From the NCBI GenBank assembly GCA_947095535.1, contig OX352774.1:233951825-234015824 (forward strand): a stretch of DNA of 64,000 bases. Direction: 5' to 3'. The translations under genes and the position numbers were made by a program. Below the pieces are notes generated by a model. That model saw only the letters and a list, made by a program, of their open reading frames with translations. It searched no databases and was not told the DNA's origin. The stretch's first letter is position 1, and each line of letters opens with the position of its first letter. Of this stretch, positions 39,329 through 52,110 are shown piece after piece. This DNA comes from Poecilobothrus nobilitatus (Eukaryota; Arthropoda; Insecta; Diptera; Dolichopodidae).

Positions 39329-39556
39329 TTATTTTTCTGTTTGTTTGACTTTCGTTTTGGCATATTTGGCATATTTCAAAAACCTTGCATTTTGTATTAT
39401 ATTTCATATAATTTTATATTATATTTATTTGTATAAAATTTATTAATTTTGTTTTTGTATTTTGAATTAGTCAAGATTTTAAATTTTTAAAAATTAAAAT
39501 TTTATAGAAATTTTAAAAACATAATTACTATTTTAACTAAAAATTTATAAATTATT

Positions 39557-39671
39557 CTAATCAAAGCTACGGGAAAATAATTTATCGTCTTTTCTAGGAC
39601 ACCTCCCATGTTTTTTATCATAACTGCCAAATTCACATGTTGGTGGCTTACATCGTCCTTCTAAAATGCAT
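39557..39671 (-). CDS. Pvf: Pvf terminal coding exon with stop codon
   Basis: This is the last coding exon of the PDGF/VEGF-related factor. After a TTATTACAG acceptor the first base completes the Lys codon split at the previous donor (phase-2 intron). The reading continues CILEGRCKPPTCEFG, then a basic stretch with HGRCPRK, and stops at TAG (39559-39557). The exon adds 37 residues with four cysteines, continuing the Cys-rich tail of the preceding exon. No ORF finder with a Met rule would report it; support comes from the acceptor, the phase match and the cysteine spacing. AATAAA-type hexamers (TTTATT on the plus strand at 39439-39444 and 39424-39429) lie 110-130 bases past the stop and could serve for polyadenylation, but such hexamers are frequent in this A+T-rich DNA. 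Confidence 0.88.
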
Positions 39672-39759
39672 CTGTAATAAAATATTTAGAAAAAATTTCA
39701 TTAGTAATAAAAAATTTTAATAGCAAATAAAAAAAACACTATTCTAAAAAATAATTCTA

Positions 39760-40470
39760 TCGATATCTTAAAAGAAAAATCTTAGAAAAAAGGAATTTTG
39801 AACGAATAAATTCGTCAAAAAAAAAAATCTTGAACGAACAAAATCTTGAAAGCAAATTTTGAATAGATACTTTCAATTTTACAATCGTCAGTTTTTTATT
39901 ACTCTATTTCTTTGTAAAAATTTTTATAACATTTTCATGATAAGTTAATAGCATTTTCTAACTGTCTGTACAAAAGTGTACAAAATTTTCTTTCCAAAAT
40001 CTTCTTTAACAGAAAGAAGTCGAAAGAAGATCCTTTGGACTGAATCTTCTTTTTTCTTAATTTTACTTTTTTTTTGTGATTTTGGTTTTTTAATAATATA
40101 CATACATCCATATGTATATTAAGGATTCCAAATAAAAACTTTTGTCTGACGTTTATGTGCTATTTTTTTTTTTTTTGTTGATTCTTTAAAAATTTCCAGA
40201 AATATTTACATAATTTGTTTTGTAACCTGAAACTCCTGCCGTTTAATTTTATTTCTGATAATCTGATGTTGTAACTAACTATAAAATGCGCCTACAGAAA
40301 AATTTACTTATAAATAGTTTAAAATTAAGTAAACCTTATTCCCAAATTTTCACACTTATATTAATTCCCTCCTTGCAACTTTACTTTAAGAAATTGTTAT
40401 TCAAGGATTTTCCTTTTCAAGATTTTGTATTTCACGATTTTTTTTTCCAAGATTTCGTCGTGCTAGCTTT
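39760..40470. repeat. Rep-A-like debris with short 'caagatttt' units
   Basis: 39760-39870 carries 'atcttgaaa'-type units like those bordering the array at 1455. 40185-40310 has a degraded core ('actcctgccgtttaa', 'gatgttgtaactaactataa'). 40380-40465 has reversed short units ('tcaaggattttc', 'tcaagattttg', 'ccaagatttcg') about every 15-18 bases. The 80-codon ORF at 40286-40528 is produced by these units and is not a gene. Confidence 0.45.
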
Positions 40471-41639
40471 TCAAAAATTCACGTTTTCTGTGTTAACATT
40501 TATTTACGACTACCGAGTCTTCAAATAAAATCAATGGATTCTAGATATTTTAATTTGTGATAATTTTGAGCTGTATAGTCAATAAAATGAGATTAAATCA
40601 CTCTTTCTATGCTTATCATGGTGGCTGAGTGATTTAATATTATAAGATTCTTTTGACTGACGGATTAAAAAGAAAATACATTTGTGAACCACTGGCTATT
40701 CACTATGCTAGAAGAAAAGTTTTTTCTCATATAGTGGTGGTTACGAATTAAAAATAGAGAGTATTTGCTTTGATATGCTTGATTATCTTAAACCTGTAGT
40801 AAATTTTCATCCAATTATAATAGTAAAAAGATTCAGTTAAAAGATTCAGTTAAAAGATTCAGTTCGATTTTTAAATTTTATTTTACAATAATTCTCATAA
40901 ATATTTAAAATTATATTACTTTTCGTGCTTGATTTAGAAACACATTAAATATCTTTTCAATAACAAAAAAAAAACATTTTTTTTTAAGACTGATCCTATA
41001 AGAAAATTTTTGAACATAAAAATAAACGTTTTTCAGACTAAAAGTAAACTTTAATTCCTCTTAAATAAAATAGGAATTCTGGAAAATTGTTTAAAAATAA
41101 AATAAACAAGAAAAGCAAACTAAAATGGACTAAAATAAAATATTAAAGGATATATCCTAGAAAATGTTATTTAAGAAATGTATCTTCGTTCTACAGAAAA
41201 TACCTACTTAAAAAAAAAAATAATTTTCTAATTTGGTACGTTTTAAGATATTTTTAAAATATATTTAAATAGCATCTACATAAATGTTTGTACGTATCTT
41301 ATATTTAAATTGATATACAAAAATTGTTCATAATAAAATTTATATTAAAATCTTATTACAATGTTACCTTCGATTTAAGAAGAAAATCTTATTTTTGGGA
41401 AATGTAAAAAAATTTTCCTTTTAAAATAAATTTTTTTTCTTTATTTTTTTTTAATTTCTTATTGATTTTTGCTGGTATTTAATTGAATAGTTTTAAGAAT
41501 TTTATTTTTCAAAAGGAAAAATAAAAATATATATTATATTATATTTTCCTGAAATTTAAATTAGTTTTTTTCAAGAGCAGCAGCAAGTATACAAATAAAA
41601 TTATATTTGAAATTAGACTTCTTATATATTATGAAAACC

Positions 41640-41715
41640 ATCCAGCTAATGGTGTAGTGGTTAAGACACCGGCCTTTCATAAGAAAGGTCTCGGGTTCAA
41701 ACCCCAGCTGGATCA
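41640..41715 (+). tRNA. tRNA-Glu-like sequence, probably a pseudo-tRNA
   Basis: ATCCAGC at the start pairs perfectly with GCTGGAT at the end (a 7-bp acceptor stem). There is an A-box-like 'tggtgtagtgg' and a B box (GGTTCAAACCC) in the right order and spacing. The middle reads CTTTCAT, reminiscent of the UUC anticodon loop of tRNA-Glu. However, the anticodon stem does not form; instead CCTTTC/GAAAGG make a 6-bp hairpin with a 4-nt loop, and the T stem has only three to four good pairs. A dead or SINE-derived tRNA copy is more likely than a working gene. No SINE body or poly-A tail follows. Confidence 0.45.
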
Positions 41716-42098
41716 TATAAATTAATAAAAATAATATAGATTTTTCTTATAATATATATAATTAGTAGAATATAATTAAATTAAAAATAAGTATAATATA
41801 TCTTATAAATTATCATAATATCATATTGTTATAGCTATATAATAAAATAATAATAATAAACCATAATTCTTGTATAAGATAATAGATGGCGTAAAATTAA
41901 AAGAAACGTCTTTCTTGTACAATAGCTACAGCCGAGTAATCAACAGCTTAGTAAACTTAATGATTCACGAAACTGAAGCTTAGTCAAATATGAATAATAA
42001 ATGACTTAGTGGATGCTCTATACTCCTCATTGGAGTGGCAAGGAAAAAATAAATATGAAAATATGATGAAAACCGCATTGTAGACAGACAGACTAATA

Positions 42099-42716
42099 GT
42101 GTACTGAGTAAATACATTTGTTTAGCAATTCCAATACTAAAAAAAATTTGATATTACAATTACTAAAATTATTTGCATTTGAAAAGAATCTCACTCTCAA
42201 TATTCTCACATTTGAAATATTCTGTATTTGAGAATGTTTAGTGGTAGTACTAGAGGAAATAATGTAAATAATGTTGCGAACATTTAAATATTTACAAAGT
42301 AGTTACGAATGGTTTAAAAGTATTTGAGATTACATGTTATTATAATATGATATTCACCCCCACTGTTAATTTTAAATGTAAATTTAATAATTACTATCTA
42401 ACGAGTAGTTACATTTCACAAAATGTTTAAATTGGTACGAATTGTTTAAAAAACACGCAGCAACAGATAATTTCAAATGTAACAAATAATTCAAATGTAC
42501 CGGCAACATTTGCAAATATTAAAAATATTTGAGAATGAAACACCATATTCTTAAATACCTAACTATTAAATATTAAAATATAAATATTATCCTAAACTAT
42601 TAAATTAGCAATATTTGTTTAGCTTCAAAATTGTGTATATTTATATTCATTGTATATGAGAATGATTTTGAGGTAGTAGCAAACAGTAGTGTTGAGAATG
42701 TATTTACGGAGTACAC
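42099..42716. mobile_element. non-autonomous TIR element with TA target site (618 bp)
   Basis: The left end GTGTACTGAGTAAATACATT and the reverse complement of the right end GTGTACTCCGTAAATACATT match at 18 of 20 bases. TA dinucleotides flank both ends (42097-42098 and 42717-42718), as expected for Tc1/mariner-type insertion, although TA is weak evidence in this composition. Subterminal segments repeat internally: 'gagaatg...ggtagta' near 42230 and 42660, and 'tacgaat-gtttaaaa' near 42305 and 42436. No coding capacity is seen. It lies in the shorter Pvf intron. Confidence 0.7.
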
Positions 42717-43413
42717 TAAATGTAGGCATACAATAATAGACATGTAATTTCAGAGATACTTTGCTAATGTTATCAATTTCAATGTACTACATCTTCCAAT
42801 ACACTACTAAAGAAGCTTCAAGAATTTATTTTATTATTATGAAAATGTAAGGACGGCTTAATTATTAAAACGGACGGATTAATAAAAATAGGAAAGTTTT
42901 TTTTCATGAGTTCGCTAATAAATAATTTCGTTCAAATTTAGAATTAATAAGCATTAAAACAAGTTTTATACGTTGGGATGTAGAGATTCAAAAAAGATTG
43001 GTTCTCTTAAGGAAATAAGGCAAATACAGTAACTTATTAAACAATATGAAGTTTATTTTAAAATAAATTAAATTTTAATTATTTTTTTTTTTAATTTAAG
43101 AGTCATGTGGAAAAAAAATCTTTAATTTGGAAAGAATAACCTAACATTTTAGTATCTAAGCCTTTTGTTTTACTATATTAGTAAAATAGTAAATGATATT
43201 TAAAATCATATTTGGGTAACCTTTTCAAAGTACAATATCTCTTCTTGTAAACAATTATTTCACATTGCTGACATAATATTTAGTTTTTTTAAATGTCTCC
43301 TATAAACATACCACAAACAATTTTTTCTTTAAGAAAATCCCGTTAAAAAATTAAAATTACCATATTTATAAAGAAATTGTAAAATATATATATATGTTTA
43401 CAATAATACTCAC

Positions 43414-43697
43414 TTTCTATCCACCATTGAAAAGTGTTCCATACCACGTTTTAACCAATCACAATCACTATTACCCGATGAACAATCACATCTGCAATAA
43501 CCATCATCTTGTAAAACTTTTTCAAATAATTTCGGACAATTACAATCTAAAACTGTAGCACGTCTTAATAATCCCGGTTCCATTAATAAATTTTGTGTTG
43601 ATGATTTTTCTTTTGATTTACGCACACAATGACATTCCGTATGATTTTGGAATGTTAAACGTTCAATGGTACCTTGTTTTGAATTAATGGATTTTAC
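43414..43697 (-). CDS. Pvf: Pvf coding exon: end of the knot and start of the Cys-rich tail
   Basis: This second recognised exon of the PDGF/VEGF-related factor runs on the minus strand from a TTATTACAG acceptor to a GTGAGT donor. It is 284 nt, starts in phase 0 and ends two bases into a codon. It begins VKSINSKQG and reaches TFQNHTECHC, whose two cysteines are the seventh and eighth of the knot; VEGF/PDGF proteins have the same C-x-C at this place. A basic linker (RKSKEK) follows, possibly a processing or matrix-binding stretch (inference). Then comes a new cysteine-rich part, DCNCPK...YCRCDCSSG...CDW, spaced in pairs as in the C-terminal tails of insect Pvf and VEGF-C/D-type proteins. An in-frame Met (at 43625) makes the 3' part look like a free 71-residue ORF, but the reading frame is open upstream to the acceptor, so that Met is internal. 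Confidence 0.93.
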
Positions 43698-44386
43698 CTG
43701 TAATAAAATTATAAAAAAGAAAAACAGTTAACTATTAAAAAATTCCTTTTCTTTTTATTATTTGTTTTTCGTTTTTTTTTTTTTTGTTAAAGGAAAAGTC
43801 AAAGGAAAAAACATCGGAAAAGAAAAATTAATAAATAAAGAATAACATATAGAAAATAAAATTATTTTACGATGTCGTAAATAAATTATTTTCTTATTTT
43901 ATTTAACAAAAAAGAAAAAAAAAAAAAAACACAAAACAAAAAACTTTTTTATATGTCATTTTAATGTAATAATAAAAAAAATTAAGTAGACTTCCTAGAA
44001 GTAGACTATAAAAACAGTAAAATGTAAAGGAAAAAGAAAATAACATTTTGTTTGGTTTAGAAACATTCTGTCAATTACTGATACAGAGTGTTTACATGTA
44101 TATACATATTTACATATATACACCTGTAATGATATGTACAACTCAATCAATTTTAACAAAAGAACATATAAAATTTAATGAAAAAAATTCCAGATAATAT
44201 TTCAATCTTTTAAATGTTTTAAAATCCTTCAAAAATAGTTCCTTACAAAAATGTAACAATTTTTTGAATCTTTCATTTTCTATTTAAAAAAATAGTCTAA
44301 AGAGCCTAAGTCATCAAGTACTTCAGCACTTTTAACCGGAGAAATGCTGGTTCCCATCCTTCCCACATAATAAATGCTTAATCCCT

Positions 44387-44446
44387 AAAGTCCCAAATGC
44401 CTAATGCTTAAAATCAAAAAGTCCCAAATGCCTAATGCTTAAATGT
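44387..44446 (+). repeat. two tandem copies of a ~31-bp unit
   Basis: 'aaagtcccaaatgcctaatgc' followed by 'ttaaa' occurs at 44387 and again about 30 bases later. Short local duplication in the Pvf intron. Confidence 0.6.
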
Positions 44447-47400
44447 TAAAAGTTGTAATCTAAAATCTGGTTTTAAAGGAGGTTTTTTAAAGGTTAAGGT
44501 TTTGGTTTGTTAAAGCTCAGCAATATCCGGAGGAACCATATGCAATTCCTCTGAGTAACTTTTGAAGTTTCCACTCACCGTCAAAAAATTAATAATAAAC
44601 ACTTTGAAATCTTATAGAAACTAAGAAAAATCTTTTAGAACATTTTTTCTCTTTCTTTCTATTTTCCCTAGTCTTTTTAGATTTTATATCTTTTTATTTC
44701 ATTGGGAAAATTTTCTGTAGAATTACATATTACACGGTTCAAGTGACATAAACAGGATATTAATTTAAAAATAAATACCTACTGCTTTTTGTGTCTATTC
44801 TTTTGTAGATTCTGCTATAGTTCCAACTTTGACCTTGAGCAGAAAAATTAAAAATTTGCAAGAAAAATTAAATAAAGAAAATTCTGAAAATTTTTTTTTT
44901 AATTTTAGGACAAAAAAAAACAACAAACATATTTGGAAAAATTTTAAATTTATTAACATAAAATGTGAAAGAAGACAAAAAGAAGAGCATTGCCACAATA
45001 GAAAAATCTAAACTTTAAAGATGGTGACCCAATAATCGCATCACCTCGCGGGTTGCTTTAACTTTAAATAGAACATAATATTATACATTTAAATGATATT
45101 TGACCCAATAAGAAGCGCAAAGTGAAACTAGAATTTATTTATTTTCTACTTTTGCATGTATTAACACTATTTTGAATTTTTTGTTACAAAACATGAAAAG
45201 AAATCAAGAAATTGTTAAAAATGTTTGTTAAAGCAAATCTATAATTTCTTCTACATTCATTTTTTAAATTTGTAATATAAGAATTAGAATTTAAAAGTAA
45301 AATTTGAAAGACGTTCGTTATTTTGAAATATGTTTTGACTAATTACGCTAACATTGGCTCATCAAAAAAATGTTGACGCACTGCACACCATGATGTTCGA
45401 AATTACACTTACAACCAAATCAACATTGGATCACCACTTTTATTGTTTAATAGATTTACGATTGACGCAAATAATTTTCTATCGTCCTAAATATCCACTG
45501 TTCTTTTTTAGACGCATTGAACCACAAAATATTTTAATAAACTGACTGTATGTAATTTCATTATCCTAAACTCCAATTATCCAATAAAGTATAAATATAG
45601 ATAATATACGTAATATATTTTTGCATTGTGCGCTATCTATTGTCTTATGGGCGAAGATGTAATTATTGGTATAATTTAATGTTTATAAGAAAATCTTTAT
45701 ATATGTGCATTATGTGTTTAGGTTATTGCAAGTACTAAATTTAACATCTTATATTTATCTTCAAATCAATTCTTAAAAGGAAAACTATTAACTACTCAAC
45801 AAGTTGTAGAATTTTTCTTTACCGTTTATTGGTAGTGACACTCTATGATTAAACGCAAGTCTCAGGGAAAATATGGAAAAACTATGTATAAATTAAGTTT
45901 TCCACCGATTTCTACAAACAGTAAAAGTTTTTCATATTAATTATTTTAGTATATTTTAATAAAGTCATGTGTTCCTATGCTTTTGGTTAAAATTTTGCCG
46001 CAATTTAAATTATCTTACGTTTTAGCTAAAATGTTATCGTTTTCGGGTGCAATTAGTATAAAATGCTTAAACAGGAAATCATTATTTATTAGTATATATC
46101 TATTAATAGTATTACAACATCAAAAAAAAAAAAAAAACAAAATTCCATAAATGTAATCATAAAATACTTATATTAAAAGAACGAACTTTGATTCTTCAAA
46201 GATTCTTTGAAAAATCATAATTCGTTATTTTTAAAACTTTTATAAAAGTTCATTATGGAAAATTATATCTAATGTTATGTTAAAATATTGCAAAATTGAA
46301 ATCGATTAGCTTTTATTATATTTTATGACACTTAAAGAAAAATTTAAAGATAATTTTCTATAATATTAAATCCATTAATCCTTAATATTATTTTCTATAT
46401 AATATTTTATATTTTAACATTTATAATAGGGAAATCAATTTTTTGTCTCTTCTATTGCTTTCATCTTGCCGTTTAAAATTTTATAAAATATTTTCTTTTT
46501 CTTTCATTTTATTTTTTTTATTATTAAAATTTTGGTTTAATGTGCACTTAATTTTACCCCGGTTTTTTCCTTATTATTTGTTGCTTTTTTATTATTATAC
46601 TTCCCATAAGGATATTTAAGGTACCTACCTAGTAATAGTCATTAGAAGAATCAAAATAAATGTATCGGTACATAGGTACTACATATGTATGGATGAAAAT
46701 TTTTTTTTTGTTTAGTATAGCAGAGGTACCTTCACTTTAGTACTTATTAAATATTTAAAAGAATTTATTCTTTGTGTAACACTGACAAAAATTTACTAAC
46801 GGTTCAGATAAAACTTAATTCAAAACGTCAATCAAGTCTCTTGTTAGTCTATGGGGAAAAATTATTTTTTGAACATTTAGGAAATAAAGAACCAAACAAC
46901 GAACCTACATGATGAAAAAAACATAATATAACATGATGAAAGGTGTGAAACATTTTTTAAGAGCTAAGATTAAAATTAAGCACCCACGAAAGAAAAAGTT
47001 CTTTGAAGTGATAAAACTTTAAAATGCTTTTGTTTTAAGTGTATTGTAATGTTCATTTTTACTTTATAACGTGTGAGTTATGTATATTCATCAGGAGAAG
47101 ATAAAATAAAAAAATAACTCTGGAAAATTAAAAAAAAAAATGCGAACCTCACTCAATCTGATACTATTTAATTATCTCCTACTATGATACTCTCAGAATC
47201 CCTATATCATATAGAAAAAAGCTGATTATTTCCCCATCATACGCCAGTATCCCCACATCCTAATTCCTAACAATTGTGCAGGTTAATATTATAGATCTCT
47301 GACTCTGGTTTTATTAAGTAAAGAGATGAAAACGTCTTAAATATTTTAAGGCAACCGTTGAAGAAAGTAAAAATATTTAAAGTTAAAGAGGAGAGATTAA

Positions 47401-48239
47401 AGTCTAATAATCTTTAACATACATGAAATGATGGTAAATATCGGTGCCAATAACCACAATTAAAATTGTTATAAATCCAACGGTATCAGTAGATATTTTA
47501 CAAAATACAATATTTACAATAGGAAATTTTTGACCCACCTAACTAAAATTGATTAAAATGTATGCATATAAGGGACCATACCATTAAAAACTAGTTAAGA
47601 ATAATTTATTCCTATTAATGTTTTTAGTTTCTTGCCTTTTTACTTTTTTTTTCTTCTATCATTTTTAAAAATACCTCAGGGTATTTCAAATCAATACTTG
47701 TTTACAATCCATCTGCTATTTCCAGGTTTTAAAAGATTTTCAACACATGTATTCTAAAAAAAAAAATAAAAACAAAAAAACGTGTTGAAAATTTCTGAAA
47801 ATCTTTTTGACATTGAAAATTGCTTTTAAGTATTTCGAAAAATAATAATTCTTAGAAAATCATTTCACGTTTTAAAGCTAGTAAATGTGATGTCACCAAA
47901 ATAACTTTGGTAACTAGAAATTAAAAAAAATATATAAAAAAAAATAAAATTTTAGAAATTTTTCATTATTTTTCTTTAAGGTGTTGATTGGTTTTTTAAT
48001 AAAAAATGAAAAAAAAAAAAAGCCTTTGGTTAAATATTATTGAAACTTAAGTATTTTTCCACTAAATTACAATTAATTATACTTAAAATTTAATAATATG
48101 TCAGTTTTCAATACATGATTTTGTAAAGATATTTTCTGGAATAAGTTTAATTTTAGAAATTTAGTTTAGTCTTTAAAAAAATAACGTTTTAAGTTTAAAA
48201 TTTAGATGAAAAAGTTATCGTTAGAAAATAATATGGAGT

Positions 48240-48865
48240 CTTACTTAATTTTAGTATTGAGTTTTCACTACATTTTCCATAAAAAAATTTTCAATTTATG
48301 TTGTCCCACCATCGATTACGGCGCTACAATACCTCAAAGTTGAAAAAAATTCATTTTTCTGGCTTTAGTTGGAACTTAGAAAATTTAAAAGGAAAATATT
48401 AAGAGATTTATCTTGTAGAATTAGAATATAATACCCTAAAAAAATTTTTTTGTACGACCCACGGTCAAGGTGTCAAAAATTGAAAATTTGATTTTTTAGT
48501 GATTTAAAACTTGGAGACTGTAATAGTATATCGATCTGTATCGTCTAGATTTGTGGTAAGTAAAACATGAAAATTAAAGTTCTATATCATATATTTTTAT
48601 ATTGTGTTAATGAGTCAAATGCATAAAATTGAGCTGGAACTCAAATCTCACTTTTTCAAACAAAAAATACAAGATCAAGGGTAGTTTTTATTTGAAAATG
48701 TGAAATTTGAACTTGAGCTCAGTTTTATGTATTCGATCACAAATTGTCTATACTTCATTATATAGAGTTTCCTTAAAATTGAGAAAAGTGTCTCTTGACT
48801 TTTCATAATTTTTTCTTACATAAAAAATTCTATGAAAAATAAAAAAAATGTTGATGCAAAAGAGT
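48240..48865 (+). mobile_element. Rep-B element, partial and diverged
   Basis: The core words 'cgattacggcgctacaatacctc' and 'gtacgacccacggtcaa', then 'gtgtcaaaaattgaaaattt', and the tail 'aaaaattctatgaaaaat...gttgatgcaaaag' match the copy at 11589. The left end with the hairpin and TCCG run is missing. Lies in the long Pvf intron. Confidence 0.55.
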
Positions 48866-50218
48866 TTTTTATTAAGTTTACATACTGTTTTGTTTAATCC
48901 TTTTTATTTATTTTAATAAATGAAAATCTTATTCAATATAAGAGGAGATAGAAAATAGAGACTATAGAGGAGTATAGAAAAACTTTAGTTTTCTTTTAAC
49001 TATAAATACAATATAACTTTAGACTAAGAGGAGAAGGACGATAGAAGCGAGAAAAAGGCCATGATAAGTTTTAAATAACATCAAAATGATTAATTAAATA
49101 AATTCTTTAGAATCAACGTTCCTGCTACAAATGCAATGGCTCGATATATGGTGAATATTAAACAAAAAAATTAAATTTTTTTTTTAAATTTAAATGTTTA
49201 AGTAGAAAACGATATTTTGTGTTAATTTTAAGGAACCTTATAACATTCTTTTCCTTGTTGTTGTTTATTCTCTTAATTCAGAGTTTTTTTCTGAAAGAAT
49301 TTGTAACTTTTAGGGGAACTCGTTTTTAAAAGAAAATTTTTCTAAAAATCTCAAAATTTCTATTTAAAAGAATTTTCGCCGAAAACTGAACATTTTTTTT
49401 TTTTATAAACAATTTAAAACATTCGAAAAGTTAATGTAAAAAAATATTTTCAAGAAAAACCCAATTTCCTTATAATTTTTTTCTTTTTGGCAAAGTCTTC
49501 AGGCAAACACAGTTTTGTTACAATCTTTTTTGTCAATTTTAATTGAAATCTTTAAATTTCTACGGAAAATGTATTCAATTTAATAATTTTCAATTCAATT
49601 CAAAAAAAAATTATTCCTTTTATTTAATTTCTCTTTTTTTTAAATTTTTCTTTTATTATTTTTAAAGTATTTAAAATCTCGTCTTTGCAAAAAGCTCTCT
49701 GTCGGTTTTACCCAAATTTTTCTAAATTTTTTTTCCGAATATCATTCAAAAATGGATCTCTTAGAGAACTTTCTCTTCATATTTGACCACCTTATCACCA
49801 CCACCAATATCATAAAATATAGTTGTATGGGTTTAACTATACTTTTCGTTTTTTGGTGTGTTTGTGTATCGTCAAGAAATTTTTTTAAATTATAGAAAAA
49901 TTTGGTAAGATAAATTCGAATGTTTTAGAAATTTTCGAATTGGTCAAAATTGTGTTGTGAATTAAAAGTAAACTTAATATCTCAATATTCATGACATGTA
50001 AAACTAACTTCATCTTTTTTAGAGAGATGATAAAAAATATTAGAAAATAACTCTCTGTATCACGCCTTAACTCTAGTCTAAATCTTACAAAAGTTTAACG
50101 ACTCGTTAAAAATTATTGCAACTTGCAATAATTTGGAAGAATAAGATGGAATCTTCTACTTCATCTAGGCTGAATTTGTACGATTGTTGTTCATTTAAAC
50201 AAGATTTATTTTAGTTAA

Positions 50219-50968
50219 GGCGCCAGTTATGTCTATCATTGAAATGCTTCCGGCAAATGTTTATTTTAAATTTTTTTACAGCAAAGACATATAAAATTTA
50301 ACAAAAGTGTTGATTTAATGATTAAATAATTTCTAAAGAATAAATTTTGCTACGAATTTTTAAATTTATCAATTTTATGATTTTCCGGATTGGTAATTAT
50401 TTTCCTGAACAACTGGTCAGTAATTTTGCTAATGAAACAAAATTGTTCCAATGACATATGTTTCATTTCTTCCCATTTCAGTTTGTCATTGAAAAAAATT
50501 CTGATGCAATTCTTGATATATTTCATTATGATTTTGTATTTTAATGAGTTTAATGAGTTTTTGTTTTTTTATTATTTTGTTTAAGTTTAGTTTTAAAATT
50601 TTTTGTAAATTTCAAAAAAGGTAAAAAAAAAAATTAATTCTAGATAATTTATACTTTTTTATTCTTTTCAATTCAGCCAATGTCATTATTAAATAAACAA
50701 ATCTTTTTTTATTCTTTAGTACCATTTTCTACCAATAATAATTAAATAAATTAAAATAATAAAACTTCATTTTGCAAACATAGAAATAACGGTAACAACA
50801 ATTTAAATTTAAATTACATTTCTTTTTATTTTGACTTCATTATTGTCATTTGCCATTTGACAGATAATTTAACTAACAGTTTTCTCTGATTACTATAATC
50901 GTATAAGTATAAGTTTTCAATGAAACGTTTTTTCCGGAAGCATTTCAATGATAGCTGTAACTGGCGCC
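50219..50968. mobile_element. non-autonomous TIR element, PIF/Harbinger-like (750 bp)
   Basis: The left end GGCGCCAGTTATGTCTATCA and the reverse complement of the right end (GGCGCCAGTTACAGCTATCA) form 35-bp terminal inverted repeats with three mismatches, both continuing TTGAAATGCTTCCGG. The element is flanked by TAA on each side (50216-50218 and 50969-50971). A 3-bp TWA target duplication with G-rich TIRs is typical of PIF/Harbinger and Tourist-type MITEs. The interior has no transposase; the 65-codon ORF inside is A+T-rich noise. It lies in the long Pvf intron. Confidence 0.85.
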
Positions 50969-51220
50969 TAAGGGAAAATGTTTTAAACAGTAAAATGTCG
51001 CCCAATTACATTTAGATAGGCGTAAAAATCTGTCTTTAAACTTTTTTTTTGTTAAGAAAAGATGGGTGATGTTTCACACGGGAATTATGAAATAGCTTAA
51101 AAAATTTTCATTTTTAATGGAAAATATACCTACGTTTTATTTATTTGGAAATAAACAGTTAATTTTCGATCAATTTTTATAATATATTATAATTCAGATC
51201 AATGTATATTTTATTTTTTT

Positions 51221-51366
51221 TGGGATCTCGGTGGTATAATGGGTGTGGTTTCGAATCCCACCACGTCGTAAGCATAATTTTTCTTTACGATATTTTCAGC
51301 GAGACTATGATTTCCTTGTTACATTTTATGTGACAGGGGAATAAAATACAAAAAGAGAAAAAAAAA
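51221..51366 (+). mobile_element. tRNA-derived SINE with internal head deletion
   Basis: The head gggatctcggtggtataatg is joined directly to the B-box region (ggtttcgaatcccacc); about 35 bp between A and B boxes are missing compared with the copy at 55978. The body ('cgtcgtaagca...gagactatgatttccttgttac...gacagggg') and an A-rich tail are present. It lies antisense in the long Pvf intron. Confidence 0.75.
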
Positions 51367-51715
51367 TTTGTACGTATTTATTATCATACTTCTTTTACGT
51401 CAGTATTTTTATTGGCCATTTGACTCTTTAGACATACTATTATTAATTTTATATAGTTGTATTAATTTGAATATGAACTAACCTAGTTTGAATCCGAAAT
51501 CTTTCTACATATAATATCTATAATATTAATCTAAATTAAGTATGTCTTAAGGATTCTTAAAAACTTCAAATTTTAAAAACTCACATCAAACTTATCGCCT
51601 TATTATAATCAAAATGTACGTAAGTCGGGAACTAAACTTTGTTATTATAACAACAAAATTTCAATAAACTTTAGCAAAAACAATCTTTAAATTTCATTAA
51701 CTGTTTTTCATTTTT

Positions 51716-52110
51716 AGCACATTTAAAAAAAAAAATTTTATTTTTAATTTTTATTATTAGTTTTATTCTAAAGTCGGTTCGTTCGCCCCTCCGTCTGTTT
51801 ACAAAACTTCTGCAACGTTTAAGAGAGAAGAATGAGATTAACTGTGGATAGGTTTTTAAGAAAAAGTTTATGTTGTAGAATAACTATGCTGTGTAGTTCC
51901 ATCTATTACTGAGATACACATTCTCACAAAGTTTTTAAAAGCTCTATTTTCAAATGTGTATATATATCTCAACTACGGCTTAACAATTTTTAATCTATTT
52001 ATCTAAATGATAGTAATCTAAATATCTAAATGTTCAATTTAGTATTTAAATTTCTACCGTTAATGTTAAAACAAAATTTCCCCAGCATTTTTTTTTCTTG
52101 ATTTTTCACA
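51716..52110 (+). mobile_element. Rep-B element, left-end fragment
   Basis: It opens 'tttagcacatttaaaaaaa', continues with 'gttcgcccctccgtctgttt' and 'acaaaacttctgcaacgttt', then 'tctattactgagatacac' and 'ctaccgttaatgtt'. The right half is absent. Confidence 0.6.

Larger units (their letters stand above)
39672..43413 (-). other. Pvf intron between the last two coding exons (3.7 kb)
   Basis: A GT...AG intron of 3742 bp (GTGAGT donor at the 43413 side, TTATTACAG acceptor at the 39672 side), phase 2. No other gene is seen in it. It carries Rep-A-like debris at 39760-40470, a tRNA-Glu-like sequence at 41640 and a 618-bp TIR element at 42099. The remaining DNA is A+T-rich without recognisable content. 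Confidence 0.85.

Noticed and set aside
40286..40528. 80-codon ORF with repeating 'FQDF/FKDF' residues
   Set aside because: The protein periodicity comes from short 'caagatttt' DNA repeats, not from a gene.
45354..45545. 63-codon plus-strand ORF with moderately protein-like composition
   Set aside because: No family motif, no splice context and antisense to the Pvf intron; insufficient to call a nested gene.
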